This document shows positions 1 through 8,638 of a stretch of 64,000 nucleotides of DNA, in pieces. Each line of letters opens with the position of its first letter. The stretch's first letter is position 1. Below the pieces are notes generated by a model that made no database searches, was not told the DNA's origin, and saw nothing but the letters and a program-made list of their open reading frames with translations. The translations under genes and the position numbers were made by a program. Source of the stretch: Azophilus sp965220835 (GTDB taxonomy: Bacteria > Pseudomonadota > Gammaproteobacteria > Pseudomonadales > Azotimanducaceae); NCBI GenBank assembly GCA_965220835.1, contig OZ244842.1:372001-436000 (forward strand), written 5' to 3'.

Positions 1-1
1 G

Positions 2-3000
2 ACGTACACGCAGAACACGGAGATCGCCACCCTGACGCTGCCGCAAGCCAGCAACGGCGACATCCCGCTGACCTACACGCTGACCCCGGACGCCCCGGCG
101 GGCCTGGCGTTCGACGCCACGAACCGCACCCTGACCGGCACGCCGACCACGGCCCAGCGGGCGACGCAGTACAGCTACACTGCCACCGACGCGGACGGCG
201 ACACGGCGACCCTCACATTCAATATCACCGTCGAGGCGCTGCCGGTGCCGTCCGCGCCGACCGGCCTGGCGGCCGCCGCCGGCGACGCCAAAGTGACGCT
301 GACCTGGACGGACCCGAGCAACGACAGCATCAGCACCTACCAGGTCCGCTACGGCGCAGGCGCGAGCGTGCCGGCCACCGCCACCTGGGGAGACATCCGG
401 GGCAGCGGTGCGACGACCGTGCGGCACGAGGTGACGGGCCTGACCAACGGCACCCAGTACGCCTTCGAGATCCGCGCGGTGAACGCCACGGGCGAGGGCG
501 CGGCCGCCGGCCCGGTGACGGCGACGCCCTCGACCAACACGACGCCGAGCTTCGGCACGCGCACGGTGGCCGACCAGAGCTACGTCCAGAACACGGCGAT
601 CACCGCGCTGACCCTGCCGCAGGCGGAGGGCGGCGACGCGCCGCTGACCTACAGCCTGGCCCCGGACGCCCCGGATGGCCTGGCCTTCAACGCCACCAGC
701 CGCACCCTCACCGGCACGCCCACGAGCACCCAGTCGGCGACGACGTACACCTACACGGTGACCGACAACGACGGCGACGCGGTGAGCCTGACGTTCACCA
801 TCGCCATCGCGGCGGACAAGATGCCGACCTTCGGCACGGCCACGATCGATAACCAGAGCTACACCCAGAACACGCCGATCGCGACGCTGAACCTGCCGCA
901 GGCGACGGGCGGGGACGGCACGCTGACCTACACGCTGACCCCAGAGAGGCTTCCGCCGGGCCTGGCCTTCGACGCCGCCAGCCGCACGCTCAGCGGCACG
1001 CCGGCCACGTCCTGGCGGGAGACGGCCTACACCTACGCCGCCACCGACGCGGACGGCGACACGGCGAGCCTGACGTTCACCATCACCGTGGCGGAGCTGC
1101 TGCCGCCGACCGCGCCGAGCGGCTTGGCGGCGACGGCCGGCAACGGCGAGGTGACCCTGACCTGGACCGACCCGGGCAACGACAGCATCAGCAGGTACCA
1201 GGTCCGCTACGGCGCAGGCGCGAGCGTGCCGTCCACCGCCGCCTGGACGGACATTCCGGGCAGCGGCGCGACGACCGTGCGGCACGACGTCACGGGCCTG
1301 ACCGGCGACCTGCAATACGCCTTCGAGATCCGCGCGGTGAACGCCAGCGGCGAGGGCAGGGCCTCGGCCCAAGTGACGGCGACCCCGCGGCCCGACCTGA
1401 CGCCAAGCTTCGGCGCCGCGACGGTGGACGCCCAGAGCTACCTGCAGAACGCGGCGGTCACCGCGCTGACGCTGCCGGAGGCGGAGGGCGGCAACGCCCC
1501 GCTGAGCTACGGGATTGAGCCTTCGCTGCCGGCGGGCCTGAGGTTCGACGCGGGCACGCGCGTCCTGAGCGGCACCCCGACCCAGGCGCAGGACGCCACG
1601 GACTACGACTACACGGCGACCGACGCGGACGGCGACGCGGCGACGCTGACGTTCACGATCACGGTGCGGGAGGCGGACGTGGCCCCCACGTTCGGCGGTG
1701 CGACGGTTGACGCCCAGGCCTACGTCGAGGGCGAGGCGATCGCGGCGCTGACGCTGCCGGAGGCGACGGGCGGCAACGGCGCGCTGAGCTACGGGATCGA
1801 GCCGGCGCTGCCGACGGGGCTGGCCTTCGACGCGGCGACGCGCACGCTGAGCGGCACGCCGGCGGCGGCGCAGGCGGCGACGGAGTACGCGTACACGGCG
1901 CAGGACGCCGACGGCAACCGGTCGGCGGGCGACGCGGCGACGCTGACGTTCACGATCACGGTGCGGGAGGCGGACGTGGCCCCCACGTTCGGCGACGCGA
2001 CGATTGACGCCCAGGCCTACAGGGAGCGCGAGGCGATCGCCGCTCTGACGCTGCCGGAGGCGGCGGGCGGCAACGGGGCGCTGAGCTACGGCATCGAGCC
2101 GGCGCTGCCGGCGGGCCTTGCCTTCGACGCGGCGACGCGCACGCTGAGCGGCACGCCGACGGCGGCGCAGGCGGCGACGGAGTACGCCTACACGGCGCAG
2201 GACGCCGACGGCAACCGGTCGGAGGGCGACGCGGCGACGCTGACGTTCACGATCGAGGTGGCGGCCGTCAACCGGTCGCCGGTGCTGGCCAGCCCGCTGG
2301 CCGACCGGACGGTGGCGGCTGGCGCCACGGTGGCGGTTGACCTGTCGGCGGCGTTCACGGACCCGGACATGGACCCGCTGACGCTGGCGGCGGTTTCCGG
2401 CGACCCGGGCACGGCGTCGGCGTCGGTTTCGGGCACGACGCTGACGCTGGGCGGCGTGGCGGCGGGCACGGCGTCGGTGACGGTGACCGCGACGGACCCG
2501 TCGGGTGCCTCGGCGCAGGACGCGCTGACGGTGACGGTTGAGCTGTCGGCGGACGCCCAGCGGGCGGTGGTCGGCTGGGTGACGCGGTTCGGGCGCACGG
2601 TTGCGGAGCAGGCCCTTGACGGGGTGGCGGACCGGATGTCGGCGCCGCGCACCGCGGGCACGCAAGGCGCGGTGGGCGGCGCGTCGCTGATGCCGGGCGG
2701 CGGGCTCGAGGCCCTTGAGGGCGCCCCGTGGGCGGACGCCCGGGGCGAGGGCGGTGCGCCGGCGCCGCTGGGCGCGGCGGCCGGCCCCGGGGGCGGCGCG
2801 CATGGCGGGCCCGGCAGCACGGGCACGGGCATGGCTCCGGGCATGGGCACGGGGCCGAACGGCCCGCCGGACCTGGAGCGCGACTTCCCGCTCTCGCAGT
2901 CCCTCGGGCTGGGCGAGACGCTGCGCCGCAGCAGCTTCACGCTGACCGGCGGGCAGGACGCCAACGGCGGCAGCTTCGCGCTGTGGGGCCGGGCGGCGCA

Positions 3001-4108
3001 GTCCCGGTTCAGTGGCCGCGACGGCGCCTTCGCGCCGGACGGCGAGGTGACCTCGGGCATGCTGGGGCTGGACTACGGCACGGAGTCCTGGCTGGCGGGG
3101 GTTGCGGTGGCGCAGAGCACGGGCAAGGGCAGCGCGCTCGACGGCCGCGGGCCGGCGGACGGCTCCGGGCGTGACGGCGGCGACATCAGGGCGTCGCTGA
3201 TCTCGGCGGTGCCGTACGGCTCGGTGCAGGCGACGGAGCGGCTGAAGGTCTGGGGCGCGGCGGGCTTCGGCAGCGGCGAGATGAAGCTGCTGCAGGGCAA
3301 CGGGCAGCACTTGAGGTCGGACCTCAACTGGACGATGGCGGCGGCGGGCGCCCGTGGCGAGCTGCTGGGGCTGGGCTCGCGTTCCGCGGGGCTGGGGCTG
3401 GCGCTGACCACGGACGCGCTGTGGGCGCGCACGGAGCTGGACCGGGCGTTCTCGCTGCCGGGCGCGCAGGGCGACGTGAGCCGGTTCCGGCTTGGCCTGG
3501 AGGGCAGCTGGGCGCTGGCGGTGGGCAGCCGGGGCGCGGCGATCGTGCCGCAGGTCGAGGTCGGCGTGCGCCACGACGGCGGCGACGCGGAGACCGGCAC
3601 CGGGGTTGAGCTCGGCGGCGGGCTGGCGTGGCGCGTGCCGACGCTGGGGCTCGAGCTGTCCGTGCGGGGCCGCACGCTGGTCACCCACGCCGCGGACGAC
3701 TTGGAGGAGAAGGGCTTTGCGGTGTCGTTCCTGTACCGCCCGAGCCGGGAGGACGGGCTGGGCCCGTCGCTGACGCTGACCCAGGACTGGGGCGGCTCGG
3801 CGAGCGGCGGGCTTGACGCGCTGTTCGCCACCAACCCGCTGGAGCAGCGCGCGGGCGGCTACGGGGGCGCGGGCCGCTACGCGGCGGAGGCGGCCTACGG
3901 GCTGCGGGCGTTCGGCGGGCGCTTCACGGCGGGCCCGCGGGTGCGGCTCGGCCATTCGACGGGTGCGCAGGAGTACGGGCTGGGATGGTACCTGGCGCCC
4001 ACCACCGACGGCCCCGACCTGTCCCTGGGCCTGATGCTGACGCGCACCCAGGGCACCGGCGTCGGCGCAACCCACGGCGTGAAGGTGGAGATCAGCGCCC
4101 GCTGGTAG
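2..4108 (+). CDS. Ig/FN3-repeat autotransporter (5' truncated by window edge)
   Basis: The frame is open from base 2 to the TAG at 4106-4108 (about 1,368 codons), so the signal peptide and true start lie outside the window. The passenger alternates putative-Ig (He_PIG-like) repeats, marked by 'GLAFDA', 'RTLSGTP' and 'YTATDADGD', with two fibronectin III-like modules near 245-530 and 1105-1390 ('LTWTDP', 'YAFEIRAVNA'). A cadherin-like module follows near 2270-2550, then a Gly/Pro-rich linker near 2690-2870. The last ~380 codons show alternating beta-strand patterning and end in Trp, as expected for an outer-membrane beta-barrel (type V secretion). Likely a surface adhesin. The two repeats at about 1679-1975 and 1976-2265 are nearly identical, which suggests recent unit duplication. 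Confidence 0.85.
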   Translation, partial: TYTQNTEIATLTLPQASNGDIPLTYTLTPDAPAGLAFDATNRTLTGTPTTAQRATQYSYTATDADGDTATLTFNITVEALPVPSAPTGLAAAAGDAKVTLTWTDPSNDSISTYQVRYGAGASVPATATWGDIRGSGATTVRHEVTGLTNGTQYAFEIRAVNATGEGAAAGPVTATPSTNTTPSFGTRTVADQSYVQNTAITALTLPQAEGGDAPLTYSLAPDAPDGLAFNATSRTLTGTPTSTQSATTYTYTVTDNDGDAVSLTFTIAIAADKMPTFGTATIDNQSYTQNTPIATLNLPQATGGDGTLTYTLTPERLPPGLAFDAASRTLSGTPATSWRETAYTYAATDADGDTASLTFTITVAELLPPTAPSGLAATAGNGEVTLTWTDPGNDSISRYQVRYGAGASVPSTAAWTDIPGSGATTVRHDVTGLTGDLQYAFEIRAVNASGEGRASAQVTATPRPDLTPSFGAATVDAQSYLQNAAVTALTLPEAEGGNAPLSYGIEPSLPAGLRFDAGTRVLSGTPTQAQDATDYDYTATDADGDAATLTFTITVREADVAPTFGGATVDAQAYVEGEAIAALTLPEATGGNGALSYGIEPALPTGLAFDAATRTLSGTPAAAQAATEYAYTAQDADGNRSAGDAATLTFTITVREADVAPTFGDATIDAQAYREREAIAALTLPEAAGGNGALSYGIEPALPAGLAFDAATRTLSGTPTAAQAATEYAYTAQDADGNRSEGDAATLTFTIEVAAVNRSPVLASPLADRTVAAGATVAVDLSAAFTDPDMDPLTLAAVSGDPGTASASVSGTTLTLGGVAAGTASVTVTATDPSGASAQDALTVTVELSADAQRAVVGWVTRFGRTVAEQALDGVADRMSAPRTAGTQGAVGGASLMPGGGLEALEGAPWADARGEGGAPAPLGAAAGPGGGAHGGPGSTGTGMAPGMGTGPNGPPDLERDFPLSQSLGLGETLRRSSFTLTGGQDANGGSFALWGRAAQSRFSGRDGAFAPDGEVTSGMLGLDYGTESWLAGVAVAQSTGKGSALDGRGPADGSGRDGGDIRASLISAVPYGSVQATERLKVWGAAGFGSGEMKLLQGNGQHLRSDLNWTMAAAGARGELLGLGSRSAGLGLALTTDALWARTELDRAFSLPGAQGDVSRFRLGLEGSWALAVGSRGAAIVPQVEVGVRHDGGDAETGTGVELGGGLAWRVPTLGLELSVRGRTLVTHAADDLEEKGFAVSFLYRPSREDGLGPSLTLTQDWGGSASGGLDALFATNPLEQRAGGYGGAGRYAAEAAYGLRAFGGRFTAGPRVRLGHSTGAQEYGLGWYLAPTTDGPDLSLGLMLTRTQGTGVGATHGVKVEISARW

Positions 4109-4135
4109 ATGGCGCGGCGCTGGTAGATGGCGCGG
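4100..4135 (+). repeat. 18-bp tandem duplication across the autotransporter stop codon
   Basis: Two exact 18-bp copies (4100-4117 and 4118-4135) repeat the final Trp codon plus stop and the following bases. The second copy lies wholly after the stop codon. It fits the many other short tandem duplications at gene ends in this window. Confidence 0.85.
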
Positions 4136-4177
4136 CTTGGCGGCGCTGTCGGAGTGAGGGTGCCAAACCTCTGCGCG

Positions 4178-4712
4178 AGCGGCCAATCAGGCTTGTTGAT
4201 GTCCCATGGGCACAAGCTGGCAAAGCAGATGGCCCGAGGGGCCCAAACAGGTTCAGTCAGCGAATCAGGTTTGCATGGGTAACGCCAGCATGGCGGGCGT
4301 GTTCCGCCAAGCGGATGATGGGAATTCCGCAAAGGCGATGAGCGCCAATTGCAATTCTCCTACTCGGCCCGCTTGGACATTCCCGCGCAATCGCGGCCGA
4401 GCATGGATGCCACCAGGTCATCGCAGTTCGTTGCGGCACGTGGGGCGCTAAGGGTCTTTGCGTTGGCCATGCAGCGGTCTTCTTGGGGCCACCGCTGGCC
4501 GACTGCTGACTTGCTTCATGGCCCAATCCCCGGTGTGCTGCCGATTGCCGAGCAGCCGTCAAGTGCCGAGCGCAGGGATTCCGCCGGCTCCGTTTCGCTC
4601 CATGGCTTGGCTTGGCCCGCCGGTGGCTTGGTCGTTTGTCCCGACCACCCCTTTGGAATGTGGGCGAGCATCATGTGACCTGCGACCGTTGCGCCGAGGA
4701 AGGGAACCGCTG
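4178..4712 (-). pseudogene. Degenerate copy of the nucleotidyltransferase-toxin/partner pair found at 27697-28769
   Basis: This stretch aligns by eye with about 27644-28262. On the minus strand it keeps the toxin C-terminal end ('AHIPKGWSGQTTKP', 'ESLRSALDGCSAIGS') and then the partner start 'MANAKTLSAP...NCDDLVASMLGRDCAGMS'. The partner frame hits a stop soon after, and about 100 bp present in the intact copy are missing at about 4332. The 3' part of the partner ('CGIPIIRLAEHARH') survives in another frame. The upstream two-thirds of the toxin gene is absent. Clearly a decayed paralogue, and the only content I see in the 4109-4811 interval besides the hairpin at 4750. Confidence 0.8.
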
Positions 4713-4749
4713 CGCCGGGCCATCAGTTGGGAAACTCGCATTCCAATTT

Positions 4750-4777
4750 GGCGCGCAGGCCCGTAAGCCTGCGCGCC
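4750..4777 (-). terminator. Hairpin downstream of the OmpA-family gene
   Basis: A perfect 11-bp stem (4750-4760 with 4767-4777) with a 6-nt loop lies 35 bp past the stop of the minus-strand OmpA-type gene. There is only a weak A/T stretch after the stem on the minus strand, so intrinsic termination is plausible but not certain. Confidence 0.45.
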
Positions 4778-4811
4778 GAAACTGAAAGCGTTTGCCTGTG
4801 TGCTACGGTCC

Positions 4812-5879
4812 TCAGTCTCCCCGAACCTGAACCGTTATCGTTGTCACGCGGCGGTTTTGCTGCTGCCCTTCAGGCGTAGTGTTGTCTGCTATGGGGTTCA
4901 ATTCGCCGTAGCCGACCGTGGTCAGGCGGTCTGGGTCGATGCCGCCCGCCACAAGGTAAGCGCGAACGCTTTGCGCACGCCGCTCCGAGAGGGGCTGGTT
5001 GTAGGCTTGGCTGGCGCGCCAGTCCGCGTGCCCTTCGATGACGGCATCGGTGGCGGGGTACTTGCGCAGCATGTCCAAACCTTCGCGAAGGATGTTCTCT
5101 TGGTCGGCCCGGATGTCGGACTCGTCCGTGTCGAACACGATGGTGAAGGTGATGGGCTCTTCCGGATGCACGTAGCAGCCATCCTCGCCCACCACGGCAC
5201 CGGCTTGGGTATCCGGGCACCGGTCCTCGTCGTCCGGCACGCCGTCACCGTCCGCATCGAGCGGCAGCGGACAACCGTCTTCGTCCACCGGCACGCCAGC
5301 GGGGGCATCGGGGCATGCGTCGTCCGGCTGCTGAGCGGCAGGAACGCTGGGTTCATCGCGCCGCACCGGAGCGGGCGAAACGTCGCCCAGAAAAACGGTG
5401 ATGCCGATCTGGCCAAAGGGCTTCAGGCTGTCGCCTTCGGTTTTCACCGCCCGCAGGTCGGCGCGCCAAGACACCCTGCTGCCGAGGGCGCCGAACGCGC
5501 CGAATCCGCCGAAGAACTGGCTGCGGCTTTCGTCATCATAGAAGTCGTGTTCGTACTTCGTGCGGCCGCCACCCAGCAGCAGCACGGGCTGAAAGTTCTT
5601 GCTCGAGTCTGCCAGAGACCAGAAGCCGGTGAGCCAGATGGTGTCCCCGTCGCCGCCGTCGTCCGCGGCGAGGTAGGAGACTTCGCCGGCCAGCCGGTCC
5701 GTGATGCCAACCCCCAGCCCAAAGCCCAGGTTGCCGATATCGTAATCGTCCGGCGTGTCAGCCAACGCGCCCAAGCCGGACAAAAACACTTGCCCGGCTT
5801 CCGGGTTCGCGCCTGCATGGGCGAAATAAGCCTGGGATGCCAGCAACCCGGCGGCCGCTACAACAAAAAAACGAATCAT
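4812..5879 (-). CDS. OmpA-family outer-membrane protein
   Basis: 355 aa. Residues 1-22 form a signal peptide ending 'AYFAHA'. Residues ~25-170 look like an 8-strand OmpA-type barrel. Residues ~185-245 are thrombospondin type 3-like Ca-binding linkers ('DADGDGVPDDEDRCPD') with paired cysteines. Residues ~250-355 are an OmpA C-terminal peptidoglycan-binding domain ('FDTDESDIRAD', 'LSERRAQSV', 'NRRVTT'). In the conserved loop the usual TD motif reads 'EGHADWRAS', a mild deviation. The protein probably tethers the outer membrane to the cell wall. It is monocistronic, with a 12-bp tandem array about 30 bp upstream of its start. Confidence 0.9.
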   Translation of the reverse strand: MIRFFVVAAAGLLASQAYFAHAGANPEAGQVFLSGLGALADTPDDYDIGNLGFGLGVGITDRLAGEVSYLAADDGGDGDTIWLTGFWSLADSSKNFQPVLLLGGGRTKYEHDFYDDESRSQFFGGFGAFGALGSRVSWRADLRAVKTEGDSLKPFGQIGITVFLGDVSPAPVRRDEPSVPAAQQPDDACPDAPAGVPVDEDGCPLPLDADGDGVPDDEDRCPDTQAGAVVGEDGCYVHPEEPITFTIVFDTDESDIRADQENILREGLDMLRKYPATDAVIEGHADWRASQAYNQPLSERRAQSVRAYLVAGGIDPDRLTTVGYGELNPIADNTTPEGQQQNRRVTTITVQVRGD

Positions 5880-5909
5880 TCGACTGTGCCCCTCAATCCT
5901 TCCAGTTGT

Positions 5910-5945
5910 GCATACAGCAGTGCATAAAGCAGTGCGTTAACCAGT
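5910..5945 (-). repeat. 12-bp tandem array upstream of the OmpA-family gene
   Basis: Three 12-bp units (5910-5921, 5922-5933, 5934-5945), each ending in 'cagt', followed by a partial fourth. The array lies 31-66 bp upstream of the minus-strand start at 5879, inside the likely leader or promoter. Confidence 0.7.
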
Positions 5946-6059
5946 GCTCAGAAGCCCGCGCCTGTGTGCAGGCCAAATCGTCAGCAGTATAACCAAACTC
6001 TCGCGTGCTGGCGCGTTCAATTGCTGGCACCGCCGCGAAGCGCCTCGATGCAGGTGCTG

Positions 6060-8522
6060 CTAGAACCGGAACACCGCGTCCACGGTGATGGTTCGCCCTC
6101 GGGCCAGGGACACGAAGGCGTCGCCCAGGATTTCGTAGGCGTGCTGGATGACGTACTTGTTGCTCAGGTTGCGGCCGGTGACGCCCACTTCCCAGCGGTC
6201 GTCCGCATCGGCGAGTGCCACGCGCGCATCCCACTTCACGAACGAATCCTGGGTGCCGAGGGGGGAGAAGTCCTGGCGCACCGAGTAGTCGTCGGAATAG
6301 AAGACGCTCAGGAACGCCAGCAGCTGCATGCCGTTGCCCAGTTCGGATTGCCAGTCAAAGTTCAGGTTGGCCTCCCATTCCGGCACGCGCTCCAGCCGCT
6401 GCCCGGAGAGGTCAGCCTGGCCATCCACGCAGCCGGGGTCCAGTGGGGCGCCGTCAGCGCCCACGGGGCATTGGGCTTGATTGAAGTCGTCGTAGGTGGC
6501 GTCAACCCAGGCGATGGCCGCGTTCATGCGCAGGTTGGCGGAGGCTTGCAGCACGGCCTCGATCTCGAAGCCCTCCACTTCGGCGGAGGAGGCGTTGTTG
6601 ATGATGAAGCGGGTGCCATCGTAGGAGGAGGTTTGCAGGTCGTCGAACTGCATAAGGAACGCGGCGGCGTTCAGGCTCGCCCGACCGTCCAGCAGGGCCA
6701 GCTTGGCGCCCACTTCGAAGCTCTCGGCCTGCTCGTCTTCATAGTCGAAGGTGCCGTTGCCGTCTTGGAGGGTCACGCCGGCCGCCAGTTCGCTGGGCGA
6801 GAGCGCGTCGCGGCCCGCGTAGCGCTGGCACCAAGCGGGGTCCGCACAGGCGTTGAGCGTGTAAGTGCCGATGTTCTGGTCGTTGGCCTTCATGCCGCCG
6901 GCCTTGGAGCCCCGGGACCAGCCGGCGTAGAGCATGGCGTCGTCACTGAGGTCCAGTTGCACGCGCACGGCTGGGTCCAGCGAGTCGTCGGTGCGCTTCT
7001 GAAAGAACCGGTAGTCCGGCACGTGGAACAGGTATTGCTGCCCGGTGTACACCGGATTGACCTGGTCCGGAAAGGTTGCGGAGTACGCGGAGCCTTCCCC
7101 GTCCTGGGTCTCGTCCGTGTAGCGCAGGTCGCCAATGACGCGCAGGCGGTCACTGAGGTTCCAGGTCAACTGCCCATAGGCCGACCAAGCGTCCTGGTCC
7201 CGGCGGATGTGCCGGTCCGCCCCGACGCCGCCCGATGACTCGGGCGCCAGCAGGAAGGGCGGCAGCCCCAAGATGACCCCACCGAAAAAGCTGGACAGCC
7301 CCGGGGAGAAGGGCGAGTGCTGCCGGGTGGCGAGGTCCGAGGCTTGGTACCAAGCGCCGACGATGTACTCGAACTGCTGCCCGGTCGGGGAGAGCAGGCG
7401 CAGTTCCGCCGTCATCTGGTCGTAGGCGTCGCGCAGGTCCGTGTTCAGCGCGTAGTGCGGCCCGCCGTCCACGTCCAGCCGCCAAGCGGTCTTGGTCTCC
7501 CAGTAGCTCAGGATGCCGGTCAGGGTGTGCTCGCCAAGCCCTTGGTCCAACGTCAGCGTTGCCAGTTGCCAGTCGTGGTTGTAGTAGTCCTCCGGCCCGA
7601 CGCCCGTGCTCACGCGGCGGACGTCATCGGCCTTGAATTCCGGCATGGGGTCAGGGCTGATGGCGGTCATCAAGCCAGGTGCGACCAGCTGGTTGCTGCG
7701 GCCGTCGGTTTCCGAGTCTCCGGCTTCCAGCTTCAAGCGCACGGAGGTGTTCGGCGCGGCGTCCCAGTCGAAAGTGGCCCGCACGGCCCAGCGGTCCTCA
7801 GTGGGTTCCTGGCCGGAAACGTAGGGGTTGCTCACCCAACCGCCCACGTCGTCAAAGCTGAATGCCAGCCTGGCGCGCAGCGCATCGCTGAGCGGGCCGG
7901 AAACGTGGCCGGACAGGCCGTAGCTGTCGTCCTCAATCTCGTAGGACGCCTTGGCGCTGGCTTCAAACTCGTCAGTGGGGGCTGCGCTGGTGATGCTGAT
8001 GGCGCCGGACATGGTGCTCTTGCCGAACAGGGCGCCCTGGGGGCCGCGCGCCACTTCAATGCGGCCCACGTCCAGAAAGGCAGACTCCAAGCATTTGCCG
8101 CGGGCGCAGTAAACGTCGTCATTGAACACTGGCACCGATGAGTCGAACGCCAGGTTGGTGATGGCGGAGCCGAGGCCCCGCACTCGCACGGCCCAGCTGC
8201 CGAAGGTCTTCTGCACCTGCAGGCCGGGCACGTAGCTCTGGAAATCCCCAAGATCGACAATGTCGTAGCGCTCCACAAAGTCACCCGTGACCACGCCCAC
8301 GGAGATGGGCACGTCCTGCAGGTTCTCAGTGCGCTTGGTGGCCGTGACGACGATTTCCTCCAAGGCCAGCTCCTCGGCGGCAGCGGTTGCCGTCAAGGCG
8401 AGCATCAACGTGGCGCCCATAGCGAGGGCCAACGGCCCCGGTCGGCGGCCCCTAGGCTTGAACGGATTGCCCTGGAATGAAAGGGCGGGGGTGGAACGGC
8501 GAATAGTGATCTGTGTGGCCAT
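6060..8522 (-). CDS. TonB-dependent outer-membrane receptor
   Basis: 820 aa from the ATG at 8522, which has GGAGAGG about 7 nt upstream. A longer frame reaches 8648 but would overlap aroA. A basic stretch precedes a hydrophobic signal ('LMLALTATAAAEE'). A TonB-box-like 'EEIVVTATKR' is followed by the plug domain ('DVPISVGVV', 'VRVRGLGS', 'IEVARGPQGALFGKSTMSGAI') and a long 22-strand-type barrel ending in Phe. Its type resembles the catecholate/sphingomonad-like receptor family. The substrate cannot be read from the sequence, and no transport partner is adjacent. It is divergent from aroA. Confidence 0.88.
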   Translation of the reverse strand: MATQITIRRSTPALSFQGNPFKPRGRRPGPLALAMGATLMLALTATAAAEELALEEIVVTATKRTENLQDVPISVGVVTGDFVERYDIVDLGDFQSYVPGLQVQKTFGSWAVRVRGLGSAITNLAFDSSVPVFNDDVYCARGKCLESAFLDVGRIEVARGPQGALFGKSTMSGAISITSAAPTDEFEASAKASYEIEDDSYGLSGHVSGPLSDALRARLAFSFDDVGGWVSNPYVSGQEPTEDRWAVRATFDWDAAPNTSVRLKLEAGDSETDGRSNQLVAPGLMTAISPDPMPEFKADDVRRVSTGVGPEDYYNHDWQLATLTLDQGLGEHTLTGILSYWETKTAWRLDVDGGPHYALNTDLRDAYDQMTAELRLLSPTGQQFEYIVGAWYQASDLATRQHSPFSPGLSSFFGGVILGLPPFLLAPESSGGVGADRHIRRDQDAWSAYGQLTWNLSDRLRVIGDLRYTDETQDGEGSAYSATFPDQVNPVYTGQQYLFHVPDYRFFQKRTDDSLDPAVRVQLDLSDDAMLYAGWSRGSKAGGMKANDQNIGTYTLNACADPAWCQRYAGRDALSPSELAAGVTLQDGNGTFDYEDEQAESFEVGAKLALLDGRASLNAAAFLMQFDDLQTSSYDGTRFIINNASSAEVEGFEIEAVLQASANLRMNAAIAWVDATYDDFNQAQCPVGADGAPLDPGCVDGQADLSGQRLERVPEWEANLNFDWQSELGNGMQLLAFLSVFYSDDYSVRQDFSPLGTQDSFVKWDARVALADADDRWEVGVTGRNLSNKYVIQHAYEILGDAFVSLARGRTITVDAVFRF

Positions 8523-8638
8523 AGCGCGAACCTCTCCAAGTGCGTTGGCGATGTTCGATTGTACACAGATTCCCCAAAGCGGCCACAGAGGGTGGGGGGC
8601 AGGTTTCCATTTGGTAGGCGGGCCGGGATAATGCGGGG

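Noticed and set aside
2188..3834. Long minus-strand frames under the autotransporter
   Set aside because: They are products of high GC and repetitive codons in the real gene; Ser/Pro/Ala-rich with no domain.
4750..4777. Attachment site or REP element
   Set aside because: It is a single perfect hairpin just past a gene end, better explained as a terminator.
4800..5927. 375-codon plus-strand frame opposite the OmpA-type gene
   Set aside because: The minus strand has signal peptide, TSP3 and OmpA domains. The plus frame is an antisense shadow without recognisable motifs.
8540..8600. Sigma-70 promoter for the TonB receptor (TACAAT on the minus strand)
   Set aside because: A -10-like hexamer is present but no acceptable -35 at 16-18 bp, so it is not listed as a feature.
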